Shown piece after piece: positions 12,579 to 37,140 of a DNA stretch of 64,000 bases (position 1 is the stretch's first letter; the number at the start of each line of letters is the position of its first letter). Source of the stretch: Perca fluviatilis (lineage: Eukaryota; Chordata; Actinopteri; Perciformes; Percidae). The notes beneath the pieces were generated by a model, which did not search any database, was not told the DNA's origin, and saw nothing but the letters and a program-made list of their open reading frames with translations. The DNA lies in NCBI RefSeq assembly GCF_010015445.1, contig NC_053129.1, forward strand, positions 19,375,749 through 19,439,748. Direction: 5' to 3'. The position numbers and the translations under genes were made by a program.

Positions 12579-12949
12579 AGGGACTTTTGGGGTCAGATGG
12601 TGGAGGACACAGCACAGCCATAATGTGTCTAATGGTTTACAGTTTTGTTGTGTGTGTTTTATACTTTGCCATAATAACCAAATTAGCTTCACAAACAGAA
12701 AAGGGTGTAGCTGTTAGACACAGGACCCAAATCCGGAAGAGCCTTTGTTCCTGTGTCCTCCTCTGCTTTCCTGTCAAATATGTTGGGCTGTATTGTACTT
12801 AATTGACATTTGGGGAAACTAATACAGGGGCAGGCTGGCTTCTTTTACAGTGAGTCTGTATGCCATCTTGAGGGCATTGCTTTCTATTTTTTGTTGCCAT
12901 ATCTACACATTGCAGTTTTAAGCATGTTAAGTTAATTTTGTACAAAACT

Positions 12950-12955
12950 AATAAA
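12950..12955 (+). terminator. Poly(A) signal, adcy8-like gene
   Basis: AATAAA about 370 bases after the stop. A second AATAAA lies at 13452-13457, so 3' UTRs of about 0.4 or 0.9 kb are possible. Confidence 0.5.
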
Positions 12956-13459
12956 GGCCAACATGTCTTTTTTTGCTGTTATCCAAGCAATTCCCCAGAC
13001 CTCTAAGCCAAAATACCTCAAAACAACCAGCTCAACCTCTCATAGACTTTTTAATGGCCTATACAATGCTGACTAGTGTTTTTTTACTGTAATGTGCATT
13101 ATTCATCAAGAGCAAATGACACAGAAGGTTGTATCTTGCGTGTAATAATGATGTAATAATGTTATACTGTGTCACTGTCATATAAAAACACTTTTCCACT
13201 GCATTTTTGTTTTTTTATGTTTTAACTGAAGGATGACAAGCGCATCTATGGGACAAAAAAACAAACAGAAACTGATATAGTATATAATACGGAATAACAA
13301 TGTTTATACCTCAGACAGACTGGGCTGGACCTTTAAAATAAGGCTGTGTTTTCTAAATGTTTGGTTTTCTGGAAGTGAGATTCATTTTTCCAAGGTATGT
13401 TCGTTTTTTCACCATTTTTACAAAAACATTTATTAGTCTACATGTTCTGCTAATAAAAC

Positions 13460-15378
13460 CAGCAATTACAACAAATCTAAGTGGTGTTATTTCATTTTAA
13501 TTGTGCATATGATTCATTCTGATTCATTCATCCCCAAAGATGTGCTATTAAACTTAAGTCTGTAGTTTAAATTTTTTGGGTCTGTCAGATGTAAGTGTTT
13601 AAGTTACTTTTCTGTCAGTGTCCCTGGATATCAGAGTCAGGAATGTAGCCTATATAATGCATATAAATGTCAAAATGTGTGTCCTCCAGTAGGCTAAAAG
13701 ATGTGAAAGGTAACGTGTCAGCAGCAGCAGAACCAGAAAGAAGATCCTTTCTGCTCCAGCCGAGCAGATCTGCTACATCAGATGAAGTCTGCATGTTTGT
13801 CTTCACATTGCAGCTGAATGACGAAACAAAGGCACAACAAGCTTGGTATGCTGCTCTAACATATCCAGCCACTAGGAAATATAGACTTATATATTTTTTT
13901 TTTTTTAAAGTGTGAAAATATATTTTCTTGTTGTTTAAAGGGATGGACTGGACTACTACATTTTATATTATGGAGTTTGTTCTATTTTGATTGGACTATA
14001 AACCGATTAATATCTCATAAAACCTAACACGTGTCGATCTTTAAAGTGTGTCCCAGTCTGCTGCACCCATGGGCTGCACCACCCATAGTCTGCACAGCAG
14101 CCTCTGACGATTTATCTTGACTCGATTAGTTCTGGCTGCAACTCGCGCGGGTATTCTATGGTCGGCTCCGAGATCGTTTATTTAAAATGATGTATCACGC
14201 GGTAGTTGGAAAAATAGTAACTAATAGGTAGATTTTTCTCAGGCAGATATTAATCATTAATCCAAAAAACACCACACCAATCGCTTAAAAATATTTGACT
14301 TGTCTTTCTATTTTCTATTTTCTTTAACTGTTGAGTTATATGTTCTGTAAATGTGGTCCAACAAATTGTGTTTTAGTGTCTCACTACTAACATGTAAGGG
14401 GAGAAATATGAAATCCACTTACTATGTTTTAATGAAAGTATATTGTCTAAAAGCAATGAATTAAAAGATATTTAGTCTAAATCAGCAAATCTGCCTTCAT
14501 AAGCCATCACGGTTAGCCTACTCATAGCATCTTATTTGTCATGTAGATCAGTACACTGTAGCTGGTTTTAAGTAGATTGGGGTATGTCAAAGTTAAGTCT
14601 TATGTCAGTTATGGGGAGACCAAGTCAAGTTCCAAATCCTTGAAGTCTAGTCCAGGTTAAGTGACCATAAAAATGATTTTCAAGTTGTGTTATACTGTTA
14701 GTGCTTTTTACATAACAAAGACCATCAATACATAGGCCCTAAAATTAAATAGGCCTACTCAAGGTTTGTGTTTATGCAATCATGTCTGCTGTCTAATTTA
14801 GGTATTCTTTATTGTTTAGTGTTTTTCAATGTCCAAATTAGAAAGTGTTTCCTTTCAAGTCTCATGCTAAGTCAAGTTTGGAGTCTCAAGTCTTAATTCT
14901 AGCGAGTCCACATTTTTTTGTGACTCAAGTCCAAGTTCTAAGTCTACAACTTGAGTAGTTAATGGATAGATAGGATGGGATGTGCAGGGTACCAATCCAC
15001 GTCTGGGACTGAGTCATTAGGCCTGCTGCTCAAATGTAGGCCTACACCTTCACCTTGTAGATATGCTGCTCCATCCATCTGGATCATTTACAACAGAGCT
15101 TTAGATACTCTGGTTTCAGAAAAGTCATTAAAGCCATGGTTAATTGTAAATGTTTAGTTGTCTCTAATGTAGAGAGCTGCTGGTGCTCATAGCTGGTGCT
15201 TTGTGTTGATGTTTTGGTATCAGGAAACAGAGATAGAGTGAGAGCTCTTCGCTCATGTCTTCTCTCTACAGGCACGCGGGATTCGCCTCTCTGTGCATGA
15301 TTGTTGTGGCTCCTCGACATCCGGAGAAAGTTCGCCTCACAGTCACTTCATTTTATTTCGCTGTAATATTAAATAAGC
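13460..15378. other. Spacer between the cyclase and parp1
   Basis: No gene is recognised. About 14590-14960 holds a degenerate run of CAAGTC/AAGTCTCAAGTC units that looks like an old dispersed repeat. The last 150 bases before 15379 would contain the parp1 promoter and 5' UTR; no TATA box is evident. Confidence 0.5.
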
Positions 15379-26739
<11,361 letters not shown>

Positions 26740-27421
26740 GAGGGGCTGTGTCTGAACCCTGTTCAGTGAAAACAAAGACCACGGTTGCCTCCAAACGCCT
26801 GCGCTTCATTCGACGTTTGGCAAAGGAGTGATGCTTTCCACACTTTACAATGCTCATTGGAACTCTCTAGTCACTTTATTTCTTTTTTATCGGGTTTACT
26901 AGCTGGCAGCCTTTCATCTTCTTAGTAATGCATTAGGTACTTAAATCCCTACTTCAGAATTACTCAGAAGACAGACATAAATCAAAGTTCAATATAGTGG
27001 TTTGAAGCGCAGTGCATACTACATAGAAAGGTTTTGGTTTAGAACATCAGAATTTTTTTCTGTCTCACATGGTTATCTTGAATTTAAAAATAATCTTATT
27101 TCTTCATTCTTTAATGAACCCGTAGTTAAGGCTTAGTACTGTACGTTTAAAAGGAGTTTTGAGTTGTGAACAACCAATCTGCAGACATACACAAACCAGT
27201 AGCTACTCAGATGAAGATTTTGTGGACTGTTGGGTTTAAAATACTGTTCAAGGTTTGACATGTATATATTTGTTTTGTTTGTCTCTCAAGCTGTCTTCCT
27301 TGCAGAAAAGGAAAAATATATAAACGTGGTTTGTGTTTTTGCAAAGTATTATGTAAGAGAAACGACTGACATGGTATGTGGCACCCTTTTTCTTAGTGTT
27401 TTTCTCGCTTAACTCTAATAC

Positions 27422-27427
27422 AATAAA
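27422..27427 (+). terminator. Poly(A) signal, parp1
   Basis: AATAAA about 680 bases after the parp1 stop; another AATAAA occurs near 27525. The sequence from 26740 to here is otherwise featureless 3' UTR. Confidence 0.5.
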
Positions 27428-28114
27428 ATGTTGAGAGTCCTCAAAATGTCATCTCTGTGTTTGTGAGCAAATTATTTTCAACCACTGCATGTGCATCAAT
27501 GTTGGATTAGATTTCAGTGTGGAAATAAATGTAAATTTGCATGTCAAGTTTTTCAAAATGATTTATTTCCTTTTTAAGGGCTCCCATCAGCACTTGGGCA
27601 GGTCACAGATCAGATACTGATCAACTTTCCAGGAGCTAGAGGGATTTAGCAAGATGGAGCTTGGGCTTGAAGCTGGATCTTGTAGGCCCTTCTGCATGTA
27701 CACAGAAATAGTATTTACTAACAATTTCCCATTTGAAAGAGGCTGCAGTTCTTTATGAAATGTATGTTATACTGGATGTGGTTTTCTGGTGGTTTAACTC
27801 AAGGTATAACAATTTTCATCCGAAGAAAAATATCCGACCACTATCCTATACCACTATAAAAAAATGAATCTGTGGCATTGACTGAAGTGCTGTGTGAAAC
27901 AATGGAGGGATGCTAGTACCTATTCTGACTACCAATTTTGCATATGACTCGGTTTTCCAAGCATTTCCCGTAACATTTTGTAAAGAAAGTTGAATTTATA
28001 TTAAGTGAATATAAGTGTGTATATGCATATATAATACAAAGTGATTATCCAACCATCGGTTTGATAAATTATAGGATTTTTATTTCTCAAATCGCCCTCC
28101 ACATAGCGTCCCGA

Positions 28115-28166
28115 CCCAGAATGCATTTTGACAAGGTCTTTGAAAAAGCGGCGCGGCTAATTCAAG
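28115..28166 (+). promoter_or_regulatory. lin9 core promoter region
   Basis: CCCAGAATGC at 28115-28124 matches the core of the ZNF143/SBS promoter motif. It is followed by TTTGAA (a CHR-like hexamer) and GCGGCGCGG just before the ATG. CHR and E2F-like sites are typical of promoters bound by the DREAM/MuvB complex, of which LIN9 is a part. These are matches by eye, not tested sites. Confidence 0.35.
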
Positions 28167-31100
28167 ATGGCGGAGATGGACCAGCTGTTAGACGAGAGTG
28201 AGTAACAACTCAAATTCATGGAGTTTTGCATTGTAAACACACAGCGGTCCTGTAGTGATACAATAAATATTTGGCGATAGACTGCCATCGTTTTCCATGT
28301 AATGAATACCGTAAGTTTAGGGCAGAGTTCATAAAGTCATCTTTAGACGCAAAGAAATACCGGTCTGTCCAAGTCAGCTAACGCCTGTTAGCATTAGAGG
28401 CTAACCATAGCTAATGTTGGAGTTGAGCAAGTTACTTTAGCCCAACTGGGTAAACAAATAACGTTAGCTTAGCTCTGAGCTAACGTCTGCTAGCGTTAGA
28501 TCGTAAGCAGCAACAACAAAAGGACTACCATAACGTCTCTATTACCAAAGTACACACCCTAGCTACTAGCTATCTGTTTTGGCTGTCATAGTTTTGTTAG
28601 TCCTTCCTTATAACGTTATTTAATTTAACGTTCGTTAGCGCTGGTTAACGTTACGTGGTAACGCGTTGTGTATCGGTTTAACAAGCTGGTGAAGGGAAAA
28701 TACCCACGTTATTTGGCTAATAACATCAGAAACTGTAATTCCAGTCGATGTGAACGTAGTGCATGTAATATTGACTAAATATAATCTACTGGTTGTAACA
28801 TAGTGTAACGTTAGCTTGTTTAACGTTAGCTCATTTCGTTGATATGGTCTGTCCAGCTGATGTTATGCCCGTGCTTGACAGCTCATATTGGGGGTTAAGG
28901 CCTAACTGACTGCGCTAGCTATAACGTTATTATATAACTTCAGTTACCCTGCCCTACACTGTTTAAAGGACAGTCTCATAGACAATTTGCAGATGTTTTC
29001 TTTGATAGCTATAATACATGTATAATTAACGTAATACTAAAGACCATGGCCTAGTTACCTTTTGTTTTTTTCGCAGTGACATGTTTAGTAAAATATTTAC
29101 AGTATTTTATAATTACTGTGAATTGATGTAGACCAATGTTTCTTCTTTCTCAGGCTCCTCAGCAGAGGCACTTGTCAGTCTAAAAGGTATGTGGGCTGTA
29201 TCTTTATTTGTCTTTCTGTTTCTGTTTTTGTTCTTGGCACTGTGTAAGTATATTGAGAACTACTGAAAGATGAAGTCAAATTCCTTCTATGCCTAAACAT
29301 ACTTGGTCAATGAAGATTGTTTGTTTGAATTCTGATTTGATATTGTCTGCGTGTGTATTAGCTGACACATGCCAAAGGTTTCATGACTAAAAGTCTTGAG
29401 GAATCATATGCCCTGGATTAGACTTCTGTATGACTTGCAATTATGACAAGCTTTCAGTGACAGTCTAGGATACAGTGGAGTGTCCCATAATTGCTTCCAC
29501 TGCAGTTTTGTCCCCACATTGGCAAAGATAAGACCTGTAAGACAATTATCTATTCCAGTATCGCTTGTAAGTGGAAGCTTCATTTACAACTTCTGTGATT
29601 TTTAAAATCATTTTTCAGTATGACATTTGATAATGAGAAAGTCTCACTCGGGTCTTTTATCTGGTGTCCTTACACTATTTTGAATAAATGCATTGGTTTT
29701 CTTTTTATTTTATATATTTTTATAGAAGGCAGTTTGTCCAACACTCTGAATGAAAAGAACAGCTTCCCAAGAGCTCACAACACCAGGGGACGGCATTCCT
29801 CCCTCACAATGGACACAGTAAGAGATGTGGTGCTAGTTTCAATCAAGTCAATTCTAAAACTTGTGAAGAGGAGGCAATAGAGGAGCTTCTGTTATACACA
29901 ATATTATGAATGCTAAGCTTAAAAAAATTACATCAACTTAGTTAATACAATGTGATAAAGTGCGATGCAAACCCCAGCTTCAAAATGACCATACTGGAAT
30001 CAACACCATTTCAGACATTGTCTAAATTAAAATTGCAGGAGAAAATGACTAACTGCACAAAGTAGTATTTGCAGGGTTAATGTATTGAATTGTATTGTAT
30101 TATGTCTTTTACAAGGGAGAACTGTCACTTATGGCACATTGGCACAAAAACATAGGACCTGAGATGCATGACTTTCAGTGTGACTTTTTGAAAGAGGTTT
30201 AGTCTTCAGATATGAAAAGTTGAATTACATTGTCTGTTACTCAGTAATTAAGGGTTGTTTAATATGAAAATATTGTTGATTTTGATGGCCACAGTTAAGG
30301 GTTTTCTGAATAGTTGAATTTATTGCTTTATAAGTCTATTCACACTGGTGTGATGTGGAAATGCAGATTCGGAATGGATATGCATTCCACATGTATAGGT
30401 GTGAATCTTCACTGATCTCCCGATTCGATATCACCATGCGTCAAATACATTTTTCTATTAAAGCCATTTAGGATATTTAATTCATAGCTTTTCAAGCTTC
30501 AAAAACAAAACATTCTGCAGTGCTCTAATACTAAATAAATTGGATACATAAAACTACAGCACTGAGCACATGGCACTTCCTGAATGTGCAAAACAGAATT
30601 TGTAAAAAGAAAGGTTGTTAGGCCTACATTAAATTGTAAACAGAAATAATCGATTATGAGCCTGCCGATTATCGATGCAGCATCGTCAATGTCCACGATT
30701 CGATGCATTGATTATTTGATTAATTTCAACACCTCTAGTAACTGGTCTGTATGTCTAGTGCAAATCAATGTCGTAGTTGGCATTATTTCTGAATGGCAGT
30801 GGCAGTCTGGGACCCCAGACGTTTTTTTTGATCTCACCAGAAAATAATTTGTCAGAATGGCAGAATTAATTAAACCATATTTTCTGTATACAAATCCAAC
30901 AAATGTGGTTCAGATTTTCTTTTGTCCTACTGCACATTAAATCAATTTATTTAAAGTTACAAACAACTAATCCACACAAATATTTAAGCCTGGAATGAAA
31001 AGGCTTTTATTCTCTGACCATGATTGGCACTATTCATAAACTCCTGTCCACATTTGTCCTTCCAGCCCACACGGAGCTCAAAGAGGAGCCGTTTGTTTCG

Positions 31101-34100
31101 GGAGGAGGACGAGTCACCCCAGCAGCGTCTCCCATCCAGATCCCCTCGGAGGAGCCAGAGGGTCAGCACCACACCGCAGGTAAAGACTACACCCCATTAA
31201 AGGGATTCATAGTGAGTAGGAGCCCTTCCTTCTACCAGTGCTGTAGCATTTGTTTTACTATTGCATATGTATACCGTGGCTTAAGCAAGCACACACAATA
31301 GTAATGTCTAGTTATTTTAGCCTACACTGGCAAAAGAAGAGAGAGCACATGACTGGTCCAAATTTGGCGAGTTATGGTATGACCGGGTGCTCCCTGTACA
31401 GGGAACTCGCTTTGTTTAATGTAACATTAGCAGCACCTCGCTCTCTTTTTTTTTTATTTTCATTTTTTTTTTAGAGAAAATCCCGCACACTGACCATTAC
31501 GCAAGCAATAATTTATTTAGAAGAAAAATACAACGTTTTGGTCACTGCCAGCTTCTTATTTTTTTCACCACAAAAGCGCCCTAGTCAACTTTTTCTTGTC
31601 AAAAAAGACGGCAAGTGTGAACATAGCCTTAAGAGTTCAATTTATTGTATTTTATTGTATGTGGAATGACTGTTTTAATGTTTTGCTCTACAGAAATGTT
31701 CTAATGTGGTGACACCAGATAAGAAGGCATCCCAGAAAATAGGCCTGAGATTAAGAAACCTCCTCAAGCTACCCAAAGCTCACAAATGGTGCATCTATGA
31801 ATGGTTCTATTCCAATATTGACAGGTAAATTCTCACTTTCACCTTCAGAAAACGGCAATTCAAATTCTGATTCATTGTAATCAATTCAGAGATGATTTAA
31901 CAGCGTTTGATCTTTTTGATCATCTGTAATTACTTTGAACATGGTTTGAGAGGTGTCACAACTCGGCTCCTGGGCCGCAACAAGAATGGGAGACCAAGAC
32001 GAGGTATAAGCATAAAATGGGCATTTATTTACAAGAACAATACTGAGGAACAGGAAAGAACGTTGAAGTAGATAATCACTTATTAATGCCAAAATAACCG
32101 CTGCGGTGAGGGAAGAGAGACAGACAGTCTGTGGGAAGGTGAGGAGCTTTTATAGCCAGAACCACAACGGCCCAGGTATGGCTCATGAAGAAAACGACAC
32201 CCCTCTGCCTTGACCCTGATCCTGTAAGGCAAATGAGAGCCAGCAGTACAAAAGACACAGGGACACCGAGTGGAGCGGAAGGGTTGTCACAGAAGTTAGC
32301 GGCAACCTCATCAGAAATGTTTGTAGGACAATGTTGTGTTAACTATGTTGTGTCTTATTATTTTATTTTCCAGACCTCTCTTTGAGGGTGACAATGAATT
32401 CTGCCTGTGTCTCAAGGAGTCTTTCCCCAACCTAAAAACAAGAAAGTTGACACGGGTTGAGTGGGGAACAATCAGGAGACTGATGGGAAAACCTCGACGG
32501 TATGCTGCAACCTTTAAGCTTTGTGCCTCTACGCATCATTTTCATTCATCTTCATTTATGTCAGAATTTTACATGTATGTGAACTTGTGTGAAATTGTTT
32601 TCTCCCTGAGACACTGTTTCCTCAAAGACTTGAAAGAACTGTTACAGCACTATGCTTTGTTGTCCCATTTAGGTGTTCATCTGCATTCTTTGCTGAGGAG
32701 CGGACGGCGCTGAGACAGAAGAGGCAGAAGATGCGCCTGCTGCAGCAAAGAAAACTGTCTGACGTGTCGAACTGCAAAGACCTCCCAGATGAAATCCCTC
32801 TGCCGCTCATCATAGGAACCAAAGTCACTGGTTAGAGGACAGAAATGAACACGCACCACTGTCCGCAGTTACAACAGCCAAACAGCTCTCGTTAAATGTT
32901 CCGTTGTTTTGCATTATTATTGCAGTAAAATTACCTAATTAAAAATAAACTTGTCAAATCCAAAAGAAGGGTAATTTTGACCCTGCACTGAAAAACAAGT
33001 AAGTAGAGTAAGAGTGCAGGAACCAGAAACACATATTTGTATCGTGTGCTATGGATGTCTCACACACAGACCTGAACAGCATTACCAGTATGAATTTTGA
33101 TTTTGAGTTTGTTTTCGTTTTGTGCCACAGCTCGACTCCGAGGCGTCCATGATGGGTTGTTCACAGGGCAGATCGACGCAGTGGACACCAGTGCTGCCAC
33201 CTATCGTGTCACCTTTGACCGCAGTGGCCTGGGAACACACACTGTGCCTGACTACGAAGTTCTGGTAAGAATGACCGGTTGGCTTTCAGCTCCACTCTAG
33301 ATATGTGTGAGGTTAGACACGTAACACCTTTTAGTTTGTCTTCATTTTTTTTCTCATTGAAAGTATAGTGTCATTAAAAAATGTAAAACAAGAAATTGTC
33401 GAAACACTAAAAAGAACAATAGCTAAAGGATACTTTACTAAATACTAAAGGAAATTTGATAACCTGTTTTCCAGAGCAATGAGCCCAATGAGACCATGCC
33501 CATTTCAGCCTTTGCCCAGAAGCATCGGATATCACGCTACATGCAGAACCTTGTGACTCCGCCTAGAGGGCCTTACCCGTCCGCTACCACTCCTGTTCTA
33601 ATGGTACTGTAAACCTACATCTAATGACGATATACATGTGCTGTGTCATCACACTTGTCCCTGGCGTCTCAGTTAATGTCTGTGATATGTGCTATGCTGG
33701 TTTATCTACTGCAACAGATACTTTGGCAGGCAGCCTATAAATCTGAGATGGTTTTGGTCAACATATCTCGTACAAGCAGGCTTTAAATGTATTTATGCAA
33801 AAGTATATTTAAGGACAGTTCAAGCATTGTCATGCTGAATCAAGTCAGTTTTATCAACACCAATATTTAGAAACCTAAACCTAACTCTAAAAAGGTAAAT
33901 CTATTTATTGTGTTATCTTTTGTGAATCGGTTTGAGCTTTCATTCTTAAGAAAACAAATCATCATACTGCAACTCTTCATGAATCTTCTTTAACAGGACA
34001 ATGACCCTCTTATCAACCAGTCACCATGGAGGAACAAACTGCCTGGTGCTGAGGGAGATACTCTGGGAGGATTTCCTGTCAAGTTCCTTGTCCAAGTGGT

Positions 34101-36073
34101 AAATACTTTCTGTTAAATGGAATACTAAAATCGGACATCCTAAACCTTTGTGACACGTTGCTTTAATAAATGCTTTGTCTTATTTTTCCATGACTAGACG
34201 AGGCTGTCCAAGATCCTCATGATCAAGAAAGAGCACATCAAGCACTTGAAAGAAATGAACACCGAGGCAGAGAAACTGGTACAATCATCATAATAAAAAA
34301 TAAAAAAATAAAATAAAAAAGTTGCTTCAAAACCTATTAAACATGTTCTGAGATGCATACATCAAGCCTAACTAAAACCATGATTGTGTTCAGAAGTCGT
34401 ACTCGATGCCTATTGACCTCGACTTCCAGAAGCGATATGCTACCACGGTGCTTGAGCTTGAACAGCTCAATAAAGATCTCAACAAGGTGCTTCACGAAGT
34501 TCAGCAGTTCTGCTGTGACGTAAGTCAATAGATCCATTTAAGTCCAATCACTAATCATTGCTCCTGAAACTAAGAACAGGAAGGTATGCTTAACTGTAGT
34601 ATTTCATGCCCAGTTCTGTTATTCTTAGCATCCCACTTCATAGTAGACTAATCTGAAGAAGAAAAAACAGTGCCTTGTTTAAAATGTGAATCACCATGTG
34701 TCCGTCCAGCTTGCTCCAGATCAGGGCATGGTTCCAGCCGACCATCCCACAGAGCTGCGGCGGCGTTGTGAAGACGAGGCCCAGCAGATGGTGCAGCTGA
34801 GCAACTCGCTGAAGGACGGACAGCAGAGTGTGACAAACCCCAGCCTCACACTCCTCATCTCCCGCCTCACTGCTCTGCTGCTCCAGATCAAGGTAGAGGA
34901 TGTTTAAACGCTCAGCTGCTGCTCTCTGGTTTCTTTACGGCTCAAACATTTTCCTACTATCAGATGTACAATGGATGTTACGTATTTACGGTAATTTATG
35001 GCAGAGAGGTCAGCACAAATTCTGCTGCAACATCAGAGAAGCCTGTTTTGTTTTTATGTACACTGAACAATATTTAACTAATTGACCAATACTTTGATAA
35101 CCTGTTCATTCCAGTGTCTGGCAGATGGAGGAGACCTGAATTCTTTTGAGTTTAAATCTCTAACAGACTCCCTTAATGACATCAAGGCATCAATTGATCC
35201 CTCAAACCTCAGGTAAAAAAGACCCTGTAGTGTTTCTAACTACGCCTCCTTACCCCGATTTCCCACTGGGCCGTCTTTGCTGTATGCCGGCTGCGTTCTG
35301 GTTTTGTTCCGTCCTCCGCCACGCGCCATACCACAAACGGGAGTGGCTTAGAAGCCGAGCGTCTTGCTGCCCGACTCGCAGATTTTATTGTCTCTGCAAG
35401 AACTTCTACTGAAAAATCACGTGTTTATTGAGCTAGTATCTACCTTCCACTCAAAGCACTCCTACAATTAAACTCCATGCCTTCTCTTTTCTGGCGTTGT
35501 CCTTATAAAAAAAGATCTGTGATGGCTTATTATGTTTTTCCACCTCCAAGATGAATCTCTCGTCGTCCATGGTGTTGTAAAGGAGACGTATACAATATGG
35601 GGGGGGGGGATGTTTTGGTTAATTAACTGGATACGCTCGCTGCTACACTTCCTGCCCGGCTGTCCAAACGCCCCGCAGCTCGTGTGAAAATAGACCTGCC
35701 GTGTATCTTTAGCGGAGCGGAGAGCCGCTTTACGCAGGCTCCAGGGACGCGGCTGGTGGCTTATCAAGCATTGATTTGAATGGCTCGGAACGCAGCGCAG
35801 ACGCGCCCGGTAGAAAACGGGCAAGTCTCACTACACATAATTAAGAATTGCATGGTTTATAGTTTTCAATCGGTGTCACTGGCATACATGAATAATTAAA
35901 CATGTTTGTTTTTTTTTGTCTGAAATACTGAACATTTCTCATACTATTGTCTTTTCTGTGTTTCTAGTTGCTTCCAGAATAATGTTGAGATCCATGTGGC
36001 ACACATCCAGAGTGGCCTAAGTCAGCTGGGCAATCTGCATGCATTCTCGGCTAACAACACCAATGCAGTGTGA
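28167..36073 (+). CDS. lin9: LIN9, MuvB/DREAM complex subunit
   Basis: A scaffold subunit of the MuvB core, which binds promoters of cell-cycle genes with RB-family/E2F4 proteins in quiescence and with B-MYB and FOXM1 in G2/M. Exons: 28167-28197, 29154-29186, 29726-29817, 31066-31179, 31694-31824, 32374-32499, 32673-32830, 33131-33264, 33475-33603, 33997-34098, 34198-34278, 34394-34519, 34710-34892, 35115-35212, 35968-36073. That gives 547 residues; human LIN9 is about 540-560. The N-terminus MAEMDQLLDESSSAEALVSLK matches the family. The DIRP domain is about residues 100-215 (KASQKIGLRLRNLLKLPKAH), a Tudor-like segment about 225-280 (ARLRGVHDGLFTGQIDAVDT), and the conserved helical C-terminus ends HIQSGLSQLGNLHAF. 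The last codons read NNTNAV-stop. The stop overlaps a possible GTGAGT donor (36069-36074), so an extra 3' exon cannot be excluded. A CpG-containing first intron carries many AACGTTA motifs. Confidence 0.95.
28380..28930. other. AACGTTA-rich first intron of lin9
   Basis: At least six AACGTTA heptamers (near 28459, 28613, 28646, 28806, 28821, 28922), with related GCTAACG and CTAGCGTTAG words, in 550 bases just after exon 1. The region is unusually rich in CpG for an intron. Function unknown. Confidence 0.5.
30394..30737. mobile_element. hAT-like non-autonomous element in lin9 intron 3
   Basis: The left end TATAGGTGTGAATCTTCACTG and the right end ATTTCAACACCTCTA are imperfect inverted repeats. 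Next to them are GATTCGATATCACC and CGATTCGATGCATTGATTA motifs typical of a common fish hAT family. I could not find a clean target duplication. Confidence 0.5.
35224..35838. mobile_element. GC-rich inverted-repeat element in lin9 intron 14
   Basis: TGTAGTG near 35226 and its inverse CACTACA near 35832 bound a segment much richer in GC than the flanks. CCGATTTCCCACTGGGC on the left pairs imperfectly with GCCCGGTAGAAAACGGG on the right. It is probably a non-autonomous DNA transposon. No coding capacity was recognised and the ends are approximate. Confidence 0.45.
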
Positions 36074-36927
36074 GTACCTGCATCATCCACACCACGCAGA
36101 GGTGCGCTCCATTCGTATATCGTCTGTCGAGATGGTGCTTTCACCTGAACTGATACAGAGACTGCAAACAGGAGAACTCACGTGGATGTGGATGTTGACC
36201 ACCACCATGCAATCTGGATTTGGATGAGTTCTGCCTCAGACTCCCCTTTGTGCTGAAGGAAGGGAGGATGTCATAAGTATTTTACATTTTATTGTATGAA
36301 AATGTTCGTGCACCCAATTGAACACAAATCTGAAAGAGCTTAAGCTATTGCCACAAATCCACATCTTCAATCTCTCAATAGTTATTTATTGGTTTCATGT
36401 GCCAAAACATTGATTCTTACAGTTTTTATAGTCCATATTTATTTATTTTTGAGTAGGTGTGTATGGTTATGAAACAATATTTTGCTATTTCTAAAGTTCC
36501 CCCCCCCTGTAAGTGTTGTTTTCTGTTGCTCTATTAATGGTATGAACAGGGAGGCTAAAGAATGTTTTATAAAATTGTTTATTGTAGATAATTGTACAAT
36601 ATCTCTGATTATTAGGACTATTGTCAACATTTCTGTTGTGTATTCAGAAATGGCTTTTGTAATTTTGTGTGCACTGAAAAGAGATTTTGGTATTTTTATA
36701 AAGGAGAACTCTGGGGTTTTGATGCCTTTTACTCCTTAAGATGATCTAAGCAGTTCCATATTTGGCATGGCTGTTACTGCACCCCTCCCACACTAAGCCG
36801 GCATCACTGATGTAAGCCCGAAAAATTTAAGTAATTTTTTTCCTAGAGAATCTCCTTTTCCAATTTTGTAAAGTTGTATATGAGAGTGCCTCAGGGCAAT
36901 TGTATATAAATGTTTCCGTCTTTTTAT

Positions 36928-36933
36928 ATTAAA
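36928..36933 (+). terminator. Possible lin9 poly(A) signal
   Basis: ATTAAA about 850 bases after the lin9 stop, followed by a GT-rich stretch (CAGTGTTTGGTTTTC). Confidence 0.4.
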
Positions 36934-37028
36934 CATAATATTGCAAAGCAGTGTTTGGTTTTCTAGTTTTAAGTCTTTATTATCATACATAGCCAATTAA
37001 CTTTTTTTTTTTTTTTACAATCAACAGT

Positions 37029-37034
37029 TTTATT
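37029..37034 (-). terminator. mixl1 poly(A) signal
   Basis: AATAAA on the minus strand, about 110 bases after the mixl1 stop. Its cleavage zone would come within about 100 bases of the lin9 3' end, so the two genes converge tightly. Confidence 0.5.
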
Positions 37035-37140
37035 ACTATTTTACAATAAATACAAATTTTCCCTTTACGCAAACAAACAACTGAATACTGCCTCTTACGA
37101 TACATGGAGCTGTCTTTATATCAACTCTAATAATAATCCA

